From the NCBI RefSeq assembly GCF_022129445.1, contig NZ_JADQAQ010000015.1:16383-80382 (forward strand): a stretch of 64,000 nucleotides of DNA, read 5' to 3'. The position numbers and the translations under genes were made by a program. The DNA comes from Photobacterium sp. Ph5 (lineage in GTDB: Bacteria > Pseudomonadota > Gammaproteobacteria > Enterobacterales > Vibrionaceae). The notes beneath the pieces were generated by a model. That model was not told the DNA's origin and made no database searches. It was given only the letters and a program-made list of their open reading frames with translations. This document shows, piece by piece, positions 8,501 to 16,333 of the stretch. The first letter of the stretch is position 1, and every line of letters starts with the position of its first letter.

Positions 8501-10181
8501 TTATCGCTTTGAATCTGGTAAAGAAGACGAACTTGGCTTTGAACGCTTTACTGAATTCCTAAACTGTTATGGTGATACCGCTGCAGGGCAAACCACCTGT
8601 AGTGATGCGCTAAAGCAAAGTCTTGAATCCAACAACATGGTTTACAGTAATAATGCAGGTAAATACGCCGGCTGGATGAACCCAAGCTACCCATTAAATT
8701 ACATGGAAAAACCGCTAACACGCTTAATGTTGGGTCGAACTTACTTCGATCTTGATATTAAAGCAGATGTTCGCCAATACCCAGGTGAAGTTACAACAAG
8801 TGGTGGTAGCACTAGTATCACAGTTGATTTAAGCAATAACACTGCCGCTTGGTTTGCAGGAAACCGTCAAGCTACAGGTCAATGGGCAATTGCACATGAA
8901 CCAATGACAATCACGGCATCAGGTAATAGTAATCCGATCACAGTAACCGTTGCACTAGCAGATGATTTAACAGGTCGTGAAAAACATGAGTTAGGTTTAA
9001 AGCGTCCGCCTCGTATGACTAAGACCTTTACTCTACAACCCAATGCAACAGCTAATTTTACAACGCCTTATGGTGGCCTCGTATATGTGCAAGGTAATGA
9101 AACCAATCCTGTGACATTAAACTTCTCAGGTACGGTGAACGCCCCTTGGTTTAAGGTCGATAAATGGGTTAACGATCAAAGCTCACCAGCACCTATTGGT
9201 GAAATTGAATCGAATACCTTTATTTACACCGCTGCCGCTGAGAATTTAACAGCAAGCAATTACGGTGGGGATAGAACCAAATTTGCTGCAGAACTTGATA
9301 TGTTCTCCGCAGATGTCAATGATTTCTACGCTCGTGATGAAGCGGTCGGAGAAGGAAATGGTCGTAATGGCAAAGCGACAGATAGTACGCGATCAAATAA
9401 CAAGCACCACTTTGTAAACGATATCGCTATTTCTATTGGCGCTGCCCACTCCGGCTACCCAGTGATGAACGGGAGCTTTAATAAAACATCAACATTACTA
9501 TCAACTACACCACTAAATGACTGGTTGTTATGGCACGAGGTTGGTCACAATGCCGCTGAAGCACCATTTAATGTGGAAGGTGCTACAGAAGTTGTGAACA
9601 ACATGCTGGCACTTTACATGCAGGATAAATACCTCGGTAAAATGACCCGTGTCGAAGCTGATATAAAAATGGCACCTAACTTTGTCCGCCTAGAGCAAGG
9701 ACATGCATGGGCTGCTGGCGGTAACAGTGAACGTTTACTGATGTTTGCTCAATTAAAAGAATGGGCAGAGCAAGAGTTTGATATCAATAACGTAATCAAA
9801 GCACCTTTGCCATCTTACTACGCGAATACTGTAACCGGGCTAAAAGGCTGGGATTTGATCAAGCTAATGCATCGTTTAACGCGTAATAGTGAAGAAGACA
9901 ACACACTATTACCAACTAATAACGTTTGTCGTGATCAAAGTGGATTAAGCAAAGGTGATCAACTGATGTTATGTGCCTCTTACGCTACACAAAAAGATCT
10001 GTCAGATTTCTTTGCTGCATGGAACCCAGGTTCAAAAGCATACCTTGTTCCTGGTGAGTCTAAGCCACAATATGAAGGTGGGATCACTTCAGCAGGTTTA
10101 AGCGCAGTACAAGCACTAAAACTACCGAAGCCAATGCTAGATCCTTTATCGATTAATGCAATCACTATTACAAATCGATAA
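5577..10181 (+). CDS. acfD: AcfD/SslE-type lipoprotein M60 metallopeptidase (putative mucinase)
   Basis: 1534 aa, close to the length of V. cholerae AcfD and E. coli SslE/YghJ. A lipoprotein signal peptide (lipobox LLMGC, Cys19) is followed by a Pro/Glu-rich linker at about residues 28-88 made of imperfect PEITPP/PEVIPP repeats. A large extracellular region follows. The peptidase site HEVGH is at residues 1320-1324, with downstream glutamates at 1334 and 1338, matching the gluzincin motif HExxH(8-24)E of the M60-like (enhancin) family. SslE degrades mucin and is exported by a type II system; that role here is inferred from family. The gene stands alone between flgA and a convergent PcfJ-like gene, with a strong hairpin after its stop. 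Its placement inside a flagellar locus is unusual. Confidence 0.85.
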   Translation: MQKKLIAVAISSSILLMGCHGDDTSNTTIIPPTEILPSEPLPEPDIDDPEITPPPVEPPTEPEITPPVVDPETGDPEVIPPVEPDPTATALFALDSDLRFGNSVLCNGETANSLIINNADTVSCYYGAVELATFSNIELKITKGTALEKVKRLNLADSDRFVAITDAIELQNALDNTRSLLLKSGTSIGGVVELSLSSAEQVHFNSLYHSTELQTLSKDEFNKLLVDKVEDNTEADSKPSTHEPNVKPEVTPGTSDDLNSNFVSANAEANLVYQPTKVILSQGTLVDSHNKPVQGIEYYSHSSRGITDEQGKFSFNWGETVSFGIDTFELGEIKANKTQFSIADLGAEHLGRNAERLLQRYSHDDSQIVINDRVCQVFAMYPNVINEAINLSLSEPVMLDNGTGTQTPIDGEFDKQFNQGLALDIDTAICEGKCSSTRSISSLSFPRVMDAGGNIQADILKLWGAGVDAQSEGWKPVTKFHVFSDETWYYGSPGYPRGQGAINISNAAFPVLMPRNDNNFWLRFGEKKAWDERSLAYITESPSTVKPDLVSGNTATFNLPFISIGEVGAGKVMLLGNSKYNTILVCPDGFSWDNGVSDNGACWNNTQDSEDMANFFFNTFRYLIGDKYTTSAEPINIGTNIPDVYFRRSGHLIIGNKAPFVIDPRFNMTAQQLSSFSGIDPADMPLLILNGYENSVSISDEIPSLANTDQPKLTQQDVSDLLNYVERGGNILIMESITKRVNDDFTRLLDGAGLAINGQSTAGGNGPSYGYPDRVRSQRQHDYWVLERYAAVKDGDTDKLKQPYNIDEVTGTVTWDFIENKKPDDKPELEVARKIIKNEQGENVQLLAFIDTYEKGEKRAPEAIEADKQRILKEFNVKECTLTDYHYEINCLEYRPGNDIRLSGGMHRALYKELPLDEATAKAMIKAADLGTNIERLYQHELYFRTRGSQGERLSSVDLNRIYQNMTVWLWNDLDYRFESGKEDELGFERFTEFLNCYGDTAAGQTTCSDALKQSLESNNMVYSNNAGKYAGWMNPSYPLNYMEKPLTRLMLGRTYFDLDIKADVRQYPGEVTTSGGSTSITVDLSNNTAAWFAGNRQATGQWAIAHEPMTITASGNSNPITVTVALADDLTGREKHELGLKRPPRMTKTFTLQPNATANFTTPYGGLVYVQGNETNPVTLNFSGTVNAPWFKVDKWVNDQSSPAPIGEIESNTFIYTAAAENLTASNYGGDRTKFAAELDMFSADVNDFYARDEAVGEGNGRNGKATDSTRSNNKHHFVNDIAISIGAAHSGYPVMNGSFNKTSTLLSTTPLNDWLLWHEVGHNAAEAPFNVEGATEVVNNMLALYMQDKYLGKMTRVEADIKMAPNFVRLEQGHAWAAGGNSERLLMFAQLKEWAEQEFDINNVIKAPLPSYYANTVTGLKGWDLIKLMHRLTRNSEEDNTLLPTNNVCRDQSGLSKGDQLMLCASYATQKDLSDFFAAWNPGSKAYLVPGESKPQYEGGITSAGLSAVQALKLPKPMLDPLSINAITITNR

Positions 10182-10201
10182 GCTTAAATATTAATCACAA
10201 C

Positions 10202-10240
10202 AGAGCCGCTATAAGTCATACTTTATAGCGGTCTCTATTT
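10202..10240. terminator. Bidirectional terminator between acfD and the PcfJ-like gene
   Basis: CCGCTATAA (10206-10214) pairs with TTATAGCGG (10223-10231). The stem is extended by AGAG/CTCT across a single bulged T, and ATTTTAAAAT follows. It lies between convergent stop codons and can serve both strands. Confidence 0.8.
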
Positions 10241-10248
10241 TAAAATAA

Positions 10249-11388
10249 TTATAACAGCCTGTACTTTTTCACTTCTTTATCAAACCACTGATAAATCTTT
10301 TTCAAGGTTTCTTCGGAAGCTGTACGATTTCTATATCCACGCACTTGATCTATCGCATAAGGTCTTGCACTATTTTTGTTAATGCTAATACCTATCGTCA
10401 CCCGTTTAGGGTAAGGCTTAGTAAAAACCGAATAAGTCTTAGCCCTTATCTTTCGGTGATAGCTCATAATACAATGTTCTTGCTCTGCAGATTCTTGTAA
10501 TAATTCACCATAGGTACAAACAGCATAGATCCCATGCTCATAACAATCATCAAAGGGGATATCATAAGGAATATGCGCATCTTCAGGACAAGATTCCTTT
10601 AATCGAATGCGTTCTTGCACCCAATGATTATGTAATTCAACTAATGCTTGATACGACGACAGCTCACCGACTCTTTTATTAGGGGTATCTATATTTATTT
10701 CATAGCCTAGCATCAAGGTATCAAAGATATACCCCATACATGGCCAATCAGGACGACGTTTATTCTTAGATAATGCAATCCCCAACTTTGACCCAGTCAG
10801 CTCTGGCATATTTCTATCGACAAAAAAGCAAAAGTCATTAACACGCTCATAATGCTTAAATCTTAAATATAATTTATCTGTCGGATGTAAATAAAGTCGG
10901 ATCATGTACATCGCAGATCCCATCGTTTTACTGAACTTTAGTTTATCTAAAAATCGTAATGCCGCTTTACTACTCTCTAAATTAAAGTGAGATAGAATTG
11001 ACCTCTGCCCCATTTCAGCAACTTTTAACGCTTGATATTTATCAATTTTATATCGATCACAAATTAACGCTAATAATATACCGCGCTGTTGTAATAACTG
11101 ACTGGCAGCCCTTGAGTTGGCAGCAAGCCATAATATTAAATATTGATACTCGCTATAGTTGGACGATAACGTAATATAGTCCACAGGAATCTGAGCTAAC
11201 CATTCAGTACCTTCGGTAAATTCAGAGAGTAACTCGAGACTTAATCCTAAATTGCCTTCTAATGGTTCAATATCACCACTGCTATAAACACGATAACCAT
11301 CAAAGCCCTGCTCCCAACAATTAAGAATAATATCAAACGCATAACCTAATGTTGTTGTAGGAATGGTTAACGCTCCACCTTTTATCAT
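10249..11388 (-). CDS. PcfJ-like domain protein, function unknown
   Basis: 379 aa with no signal peptide or membrane segment, so probably cytoplasmic. The C-terminal part (about residues 285-370) fits the PcfJ-like pattern: YGELLQESAEQEHCIMSYH, then an RVTIGISI strand, then IDQVRGYRNRTASEETLKKIYQWF. The EQxHC..Y and QVRGxxN elements are the recognisable ones. The N-terminal two-thirds is unassigned. PcfJ-like proteins are named from a conjugative plasmid ORF and have no established biochemical role. The gene is convergent with acfD and divergent from flgM, so it interrupts the usual flgA-flgM succession. Confidence 0.6.
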   Translation of the reverse strand: MIKGGALTIPTTTLGYAFDIILNCWEQGFDGYRVYSSGDIEPLEGNLGLSLELLSEFTEGTEWLAQIPVDYITLSSNYSEYQYLILWLAANSRAASQLLQQRGILLALICDRYKIDKYQALKVAEMGQRSILSHFNLESSKAALRFLDKLKFSKTMGSAMYMIRLYLHPTDKLYLRFKHYERVNDFCFFVDRNMPELTGSKLGIALSKNKRRPDWPCMGYIFDTLMLGYEINIDTPNKRVGELSSYQALVELHNHWVQERIRLKESCPEDAHIPYDIPFDDCYEHGIYAVCTYGELLQESAEQEHCIMSYHRKIRAKTYSVFTKPYPKRVTIGISINKNSARPYAIDQVRGYRNRTASEETLKKIYQWFDKEVKKYRLL

Positions 11389-11596
11389 GCTCAGTTATCG
11401 CCTATGGGTTAGCTATACTAAAATGTAAGCTATGTCTTTTTACTCAAAACCGAAAGCCAATTTCACTATGCTCACTGTATTTTGATATTAAATAATCTCT
11501 TTGCGATAAAAATGCTGAAATTCTCATTTATTATTTAATCTTCCTATGAGGTTGGTCGCCCAAGTAGACTAAGCGTCTTGTGTAGGAATGAAAACG

Positions 11597-11878
11597 ATGA
11601 AAATAGATAAAGTTGCAACCTCGCAGTTTCCCCATACCCAGTTAAAACCATCAGAGCAACAAATAAATCCTCAGCCCGTTAAAAATAACGCTATCAACAC
11701 ACCTAGCACTACCGACAGCCAACGCTTAGCACAAGCACAGCAACCGCTAAGTGCCTTACCTGATGTTGATATGGCAAAAGTTGAACAGATCAAAAACGCT
11801 CTAAATCGTGGCGAGATAAACTTAGATATCGAAGCGCTTTCAAGCGCGATTTTGCAATTTCATACTGGTCATGAATAA
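11597..11878 (+). CDS. flgM: Anti-sigma-28 factor FlgM
   Basis: 93 aa from the ATG at 11597. The ATG at 11588 directly abuts the GTAGGA ribosome site, while 11597 has 9 bp spacing and is preferred. FlgM binds sigma-28 (FliA or lateral FliAL) until hook completion, when it is exported. The N-terminal half is Gln/Asn/Pro-rich and disordered. The C-terminal VDMAKVEQIKNALNRGEINLDIEALSSAILQFH is the sigma-binding helix pair of the family. It forms a unit with flgN 30 bp downstream. Confidence 0.9.
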   Translation: MKIDKVATSQFPHTQLKPSEQQINPQPVKNNAINTPSTTDSQRLAQAQQPLSALPDVDMAKVEQIKNALNRGEINLDIEALSSAILQFHTGHE

Positions 11879-11908
11879 GCACATTGCTAATGTTATATGG
11901 AGTAAAAT

Positions 11909-12376
11909 ATGCCTAACAAACCCAATAAACAGCAAATGATCGCTGTGCTTATAAAAGATATTCAGTGCGATATTGTTGATTACCGCCAACTTTATCAACT
12001 AATGCAACAACAGCACCAATGCTATTTAAAATTTGATGGTGAATTACTTTCGCGACTGACGGAACAACAACTGCCCCTGCTTAAACAACTAACACAACGC
12101 AGCCAGCTGCGCACAAAACAGCTACACAAGCTTGGCTTACCGATCAATAATCAAAGCATGAATAAACTGATCCATGCTTTACCAAATGCAATACAGAGCA
12201 AACTTCAGCAACAATGGCATACCTTAGAAACGCTTGTAAAACAGTGTCATAAGTTAAATCAGCGTAATGGAGTATTATCAGCTAACTTCAGCGAATTGCT
12301 CAATCAAGTGTATGCTCAAATGCCCCAACAGAATGACAATAACGCCTATAGCACACCGCATTTAATGCAGTATTAA
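11909..12376 (+). CDS. flgN: Flagellar export chaperone FlgN
   Basis: 155 aa, helical, very rich in Gln and Leu. FlgN is a cytosolic chaperone for the hook-filament junction proteins FlgK and FlgL. Sequence identity is weak across this family. The call rests on size, the helical QQLPLLKQLTQRSQLRTKQLHKLG type pattern, and its place directly after flgM. A GGAG ribosome site precedes the ATG. It is followed after 6 bp by the transglycosylase gene. Confidence 0.83.
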   Translation: MPNKPNKQQMIAVLIKDIQCDIVDYRQLYQLMQQQHQCYLKFDGELLSRLTEQQLPLLKQLTQRSQLRTKQLHKLGLPINNQSMNKLIHALPNAIQSKLQQQWHTLETLVKQCHKLNQRNGVLSANFSELLNQVYAQMPQQNDNNAYSTPHLMQY

Positions 12377-12382
12377 AGGCTA

Positions 12383-13168
12383 ATGAGGTATCATTTGGAT
12401 AATAAAAAATGCACGATCCTCTCTCTACCTCTAAGTATGTTCACCATGCTGATTTTGTTATTGTCCGCTAACACTAGCCAAGCTGTCACAACACTACCTA
12501 CAAAATACAAAGCAAAATTTGAACAACAGGTTAGCAAGCATTACCAACGGTTATCACCTCATAAAAAAGTGATCAATAAACAATTCACACGTAATCAAAG
12601 TACCGTACAGCATATAATCAAACAGCTTGATGCTAAAAAGCTGCCGCGCAGTCTGGTATTAATTCCAATGATTGAATCGACATTCGATCGCCATGCAGTC
12701 TCTCATGCAAAAGCAGCTGGACTTTGGCAACTCATGCCTGCAACAGCAAAACGTTTTGGTTTAACGGTCTCAAAGACTAAAGATGAAAGATTCAATATTG
12801 CCCGTAGTACAGATGCTGCAATGCAATATCTGATCTTTCTCTATAACAAATTTGATCAAGATTTAAAGCTAACGTTAGCCGCTTATAATTCAGGGGAAGG
12901 ACGTGTACAACGGGCATTAAAACGGGTCGTGGATAAACATTTTTCAGCTCTACGCTTACCTAATGAAACCGTTGATTACGTGCATAAATTTTATGCTTTA
13001 GAAAAACTGATCGATCTTAATGCGTTAGTAAGCTCAATACCGAATGTTCACTCTCCCTTCGCAATCAATACAGTATCTATTAATAATGATATCGTGTTTC
13101 TAAAACAATTATTTGAAACCAAAACAGTGATTAATATGAAACCTATCAAACCAATCATTACGTTTTAA
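12383..13168 (+). CDS. Lytic transglycosylase (SLT domain) of the flagellar locus
   Basis: 261 aa. An N-terminal signal peptide or anchor (LSLPLSMFTMLILLLSANTSQA) is followed by a single SLT domain at about residues 85-210. IPMIESTFDRHAVSHAKAAGLWQLMPATAKRFG contains the putative catalytic Glu98 and the GLWQ motif of family 1 (Slt70/MltD-like) transglycosylases. LTLAAYNSGEGRVQRAL closes the site. These enzymes cut peptidoglycan glycan strands. It starts 6 bp after flgN, so it is almost certainly co-transcribed and may open the sacculus for rod or L/P-ring insertion. No LysM repeats are present, unlike full MltD. Confidence 0.85.
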   Translation: MRYHLDNKKCTILSLPLSMFTMLILLLSANTSQAVTTLPTKYKAKFEQQVSKHYQRLSPHKKVINKQFTRNQSTVQHIIKQLDAKKLPRSLVLIPMIESTFDRHAVSHAKAAGLWQLMPATAKRFGLTVSKTKDERFNIARSTDAAMQYLIFLYNKFDQDLKLTLAAYNSGEGRVQRALKRVVDKHFSALRLPNETVDYVHKFYALEKLIDLNALVSSIPNVHSPFAINTVSINNDIVFLKQLFETKTVINMKPIKPIITF

Positions 13169-13288
13169 ACCGTCATAAGACTAACCTAGAAAGTAACAAA
13201 TACTTCAGTTAATCAGCACGTTATCTAATTACAACAAACGTTATAAGGAAAAAGGAAATAGATAAGAATTCTAGTTCAGTAATAAACG

Positions 13289-13486
13289 TTACGGTAATAA
13301 CAGAGGAAGTTTACGACGCCCAAAAATCTGAGCGCATAACGTCATTTGTTTGTCAGATAATTGACCATGATTTAAAAGGGTTTGATTTAAATTACTAAGA
13401 TAGTCTCGTTCCCAATGACTTAACTTTTCAGAATAAAGTAATAAGGCATCATTAATATTCTGAGCAATTAATGAGCTATTTATCAT
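13289..13486 (-). CDS. Unrecognised 65-residue protein, translationally coupled
   Basis: The frame opens further upstream, but the ATG at 13486 overlaps the stop of the preceding 50-codon ORF as ATGA. That is the usual arrangement for coupling and sets the start. The product (MINSSLIAQNINDALLLYSEKLSHWERDYL... ending FGRRKLPLLLP) has no signal peptide or family I recognise. It is mildly amphipathic and probably helical. The pair is convergent with the flagellar transglycosylase. Confidence 0.5.
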   Translation of the reverse strand: MINSSLIAQNINDALLLYSEKLSHWERDYLSNLNQTLLNHGQLSDKQMTLCAQIFGRRKLPLLLP

Positions 13487-13635
13487 AGCTCCCACTCTTT
13501 GTCCCATTCGCGCTGCATTTGTAAGTTTTCAATCCGCTCGCGAACACTCACTTTTCTTTCAGTTGTTTTTGGTGCGATTTTTTTCTTTGCTTTAGCTTCT
13601 GTGGTTGTACGTTTGGTATCAGTTTGCTTTGTCAT
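13483..13635 (-). CDS. Unrecognised 50-residue basic protein
   Basis: Open frame with ATG at 13635, preceded by AGAGAG at suitable distance. It is highly charged: a Lys/Thr-rich N-terminal half (TKRTTTEAKAKKKIAPKTTERK) is followed by an amphipathic helix (SVRERIENLQMQREWDKEWEL). Its stop overlaps the start of the 65-residue ORF as ATGA. No family is recognised. The basic tail could bind nucleic acid or a phospholipid head group, but nothing in the sequence decides this. Confidence 0.5.
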   Translation of the reverse strand: MTKQTDTKRTTTEAKAKKKIAPKTTERKVSVRERIENLQMQREWDKEWEL

Positions 13636-14035
13636 GAATGTCTCTCTGTTAATACATAATCGTAAATAGCTATATCGGTAGATGATTAAGTGTTGCAGTT
13701 ACCAAGCAATAAAATTGCATGATATGGAAAGGTATAGATAAGCTAGGAGATCAATATATAGCTTTAATAGTAAAATAATTCATTTTATTAAAGGTAATAT
13801 AAAGATTTGTTTACATATTACCAAAATTATCGCATAACTTCCACAAAACATTTTCATTCGCATTTGTAAACTGATTTTTCTAACCGAATATGCAATGTAG
13901 ATTAATCAAACTGAAATTATTAGCAATACGAATCAATATAACACTTATATATCTGCAATCTTACATTGAATTAACAATCAAGGTAGAGACAATTGTTACG
14001 ATTTTAGAAATTAGATGAAGAAAAATAGGTAATAA
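13636..14035. other. 400 bp AT-rich intergenic region
   Basis: Lies between divergent genes (the 50-aa ORF to the left, the PhzF-like gene to the right). It must hold both promoters but no clear consensus boxes stand out. A 42-codon frame starting near 13890 lacks a ribosome site and looks coincidental. No hairpin or RNA gene was identified. Confidence 0.5.
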
Positions 14036-14854
14036 ATGAACATCGAGATCTATCAAGTTGATGCTTTTACCAATGACATTTTTAAAGGCAATCCTGCGGG
14101 TGTTTGCATTACAAAGGAAGCGTTATCTGAAAGTTTAATGCTTTCCATTGCTGCTGAAATGGCAGTTTCAGAGACCGCTTTTTTATCATTAAAGGACATG
14201 AACTTAAAATGGTTCACGCCTCAAGCTGAAGTCAAACTATGTGGCCATGGCACACTTTCCGTTACTCATATTTTAAAAGAAAAAAAACTTTTTAACGTTA
14301 ATGATACCGTGACATTTAATACTCTGTCAGGACCATTAACCGCCTTAATACAACCATCAACTATAGAGCTCGATTTCCCCGCGCCAGTTCTTGACTTTAA
14401 TATTACGCCATCCTCTGAATTATTGACATCTTTAGGCATTGAAACTGAACATGTTATTTCCTATGGTATTTTTGATTCAAAGATATTGATTGAAGTTGAT
14501 GACGAAGACATTTTATTAAATCTTGCGCCAAACTTTGATCGCTTAAAAAAAATTGATGGTCGCGGCGTTTTAATTACCGCACTAACAAAACGTGATGATC
14601 TTGATTTCATATCTCGTTTTTTTGCCCCCTGGGTTGGCGTTAATGAAGATCCTGTAACAGGTTCTGCACACTGCGCCTTAACACTTTACTGGTCAGAAAA
14701 GCTCAATAAAGTAAAACTTAATGGTTATCAAGCATCAGCGCGTGGTGGATATGTCAGCACCGAGTTATTACCCAATGGCCGTATAAAACTCATCGGCTCT
14801 GCTATTACCGTAATCAAAGGAACATTACATCTACCAGAGCTTTCAAACTATTGA
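14036..14854 (+). CDS. PhzF-family isomerase/epimerase-like protein
   Basis: 272 aa, the usual size of the PhzF/YddE family. The N-terminus YQVDAFTNDIFKGNPAGVC and EMAVSETAFL (with the conserved Glu of the active site) are diagnostic. PQAEVKLCGHGTL and the C-terminal FAPWVGVNEDPVTGSAHCAL are the matching motif of the second half of the diaminopimelate-epimerase fold. PhzF acts in phenazine synthesis, but most family members have unknown substrates and no phenazine genes are nearby. An AGGTAATAA ribosome site precedes the ATG. A Dabb-domain gene follows after about 50 bp. Confidence 0.88.
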   Translation: MNIEIYQVDAFTNDIFKGNPAGVCITKEALSESLMLSIAAEMAVSETAFLSLKDMNLKWFTPQAEVKLCGHGTLSVTHILKEKKLFNVNDTVTFNTLSGPLTALIQPSTIELDFPAPVLDFNITPSSELLTSLGIETEHVISYGIFDSKILIEVDDEDILLNLAPNFDRLKKIDGRGVLITALTKRDDLDFISRFFAPWVGVNEDPVTGSAHCALTLYWSEKLNKVKLNGYQASARGGYVSTELLPNGRIKLIGSAITVIKGTLHLPELSNY

Positions 14855-14902
14855 TTTAAATAAAACAACAACTTGAGTTTAACAATAATAAGGTTGCATG
14901 TA

Positions 14903-15199
14903 ATGATTCGTCATATTTTACTCATCAAATTTAAAGATATAGCAGCACCATCAGATATCAACCAGGTAAAAGATCTATTTGAAGCTATCCCAAATAAAAT
15001 TAATGGCGTTATCTCGGTTGAATGGGGGATTAATAATAGCCCTGAAAACTTAGCTAAAGGTTATACCCATTCTGTTTTTATGACGTTCAAAAAAGAAGAC
15101 GATCGACAACGCTATTTACCTCACCCTGAACACGATGCTTTAAAAGCCACTTTTTTACCACTTATTGAAGATCTTGTTGTTTTTGACTATCAGACATAG
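14903..15199 (+). CDS. Dabb-family (stress-responsive alpha/beta barrel) protein
   Basis: 98 aa from the ATG at 14903, giving the family N-terminus MIRHILLIKFKD; a longer frame upstream uses a poor alternative start. The motif HSVFMTFKKEDDRQRYLPHPEHDAL is typical of dimeric alpha/beta-barrel (Dabb, PF07876) proteins. The family includes plant stress proteins and a few cyclases, but bacterial members mostly lack an assigned reaction. It is probably co-transcribed with the PhzF-like gene. Confidence 0.82.
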   Translation: MIRHILLIKFKDIAAPSDINQVKDLFEAIPNKINGVISVEWGINNSPENLAKGYTHSVFMTFKKEDDRQRYLPHPEHDALKATFLPLIEDLVVFDYQT

Positions 15200-15338
15200 A
15201 TAACTAATGTAAAAAATAGCCATTAAAACTGTTTATCGTATCTTTAATAAAGCAGTAAAATTGGGAAAAACAATATCGTTATCTTATTTAAGGTATAATG
15301 ATTTACTGAGTATTTAAGATCACTGTGTTTTTCAAGCT

Positions 15339-15629
15339 ATGAACATCCCAATAAAAAATGAAACTACGCCTGAGGTATCTTGCTCTAACTGTAAAGCATG
15401 TTGCTGTCGCTTAGAAGTGATGATTATCTCAGATACAGGTGTACCGGAAAGGCATATCAAACGAGATATGTGGGGAGGTGAAACTATGCTTCGACTCGCT
15501 GACGGTTGGTGCTCGGCCCTTGATAGAGAAACTTTCATGTGTACAATTTATGAAAACCGTCCTTGGATTTGCCGCGAATTTGAAATGGGTTCTTACGAAT
15601 GTGTTGATGAGCGTACTGAATTTCTATAA
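15339..15629 (+). CDS. YkgJ-family cysteine cluster protein
   Basis: 96 aa with cysteines arranged as CSNCKACCCRLE near residue 15, then WCSALDRETFMCTIYENRPWICREFEMG. This is the zinc- or iron-chelating CxxCxxCC plus C...C...RP..CR pattern of the YkgJ (UPF0153) family. Metal binding is a family prediction and no function is established. It has its own promoter region and is followed by a convergent hairpin shared with yceI. Confidence 0.86.
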   Translation: MNIPIKNETTPEVSCSNCKACCCRLEVMIISDTGVPERHIKRDMWGGETMLRLADGWCSALDRETFMCTIYENRPWICREFEMGSYECVDERTEFL

Positions 15630-15647
15630 TCCGTAGCTCTAAGACTA

Positions 15648-15690
15648 ACGAGTTAGCACTTACCTTTTATATAAATGCTAACTCGTATCT
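15648..15690. terminator. Bidirectional terminator between ykgJ-like and yceI genes
   Basis: ACGAGTTAGCA (15648-15658) pairs perfectly with TGCTAACTCGT (15676-15686) across a 17-base loop, with ATCTTTTA after it. It lies between convergent genes. Confidence 0.7.
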
Positions 15691-15699
15691 TTTACTCAA

Positions 15700-16287
15700 T
15701 TAAAGACGGATTCCTTCAACATTAAGCTCTAATTCAACCGTCGTGGATGCTGGGCCTAAGTTTGTTCTAATATCATAATCTTTCAATATAATCATTGTGG
15801 TACCAACAAACCCACGACGATAACCGCCCCACGGATCATTACCAGCTCCAACATGTTTAACATCAATCGTAACCGGTTTTGTCACGCCGTTTAATGTTAA
15901 ATCACCTGTCATGAGTGCTTTTCCATCACTCTGCTCTTTAAAAGAACTGCTAACAAACGTTGCTTGTGGAAACTTATCAACATTTAAAAAATCACTGCTG
16001 CGTAAATGTTTATCACGTTCAGCATGGTTTGAATCCACACTCGCCGTTGCTATATTCACTTTAACTTTTGATGCTTCAGGCTGCTTTTCATCATAACTAA
16101 ACTCACCATCAAAGGTATTAAAACGCCCTACCAACCAACTGTAACCAAGATGCTGGATCCGAAATTGAATCGATGCATGTGAGCCATTAGTATCGATTTT
16201 ATAATCGTCTGCTAGCGCTATTGATGACATACTAGCCACAGCTAAAAGTGTGCAAGGAATAAAAGATCTTAATAGGCGTTTTTTCAT
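15700..16287 (-). CDS. YceI-family periplasmic protein
   Basis: About 195 aa; start placed at the second of two adjacent ATG codons because of GGAG spacing. The signal peptide (KKRLLRSFIPCTLLAVASMSSIALA) precedes the YceI-like lipocalin fold: DYKIDTNGSHASIQFRIQHLGYSWLVGRFNTFDGEF, NHAERDKHLRSSDFLNVDKFPQATF and LTLNGVTKPVTIDV. YceI proteins bind isoprenoid or ubiquinone-like lipids in the periplasm. A cytochrome b561 gene lies immediately upstream in the same direction, the usual partner of yceI in E. coli, suggesting a shared quinone-linked role. Confidence 0.92.
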   Translation of the reverse strand: MKKRLLRSFIPCTLLAVASMSSIALADDYKIDTNGSHASIQFRIQHLGYSWLVGRFNTFDGEFSYDEKQPEASKVKVNIATASVDSNHAERDKHLRSSDFLNVDKFPQATFVSSSFKEQSDGKALMTGDLTLNGVTKPVTIDVKHVGAGNDPWGGYRRGFVGTTMIILKDYDIRTNLGPASTTVELELNVEGIRL

Positions 16288-16333
16288 CATAATCTCCGTT
16301 TATGTCGTAATACGTCTTATCTAATTTTTGTTA

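Noticed and set aside
11400..11587. Sigma-28 promoter upstream of flgM
   Set aside because: A GCGATAA element is present, but the TAAA box is 10 bp instead of 15 bp away, so the match is not convincing.
13890..14018. 42-codon ORF upstream of the PhzF-like gene
   Set aside because: No ribosome site, very AT-rich codons, no recognisable product.
15439..15636. 65-aa ORF overlapping the YkgJ-like gene
   Set aside because: Different frame within a gene with a complete cysteine signature.
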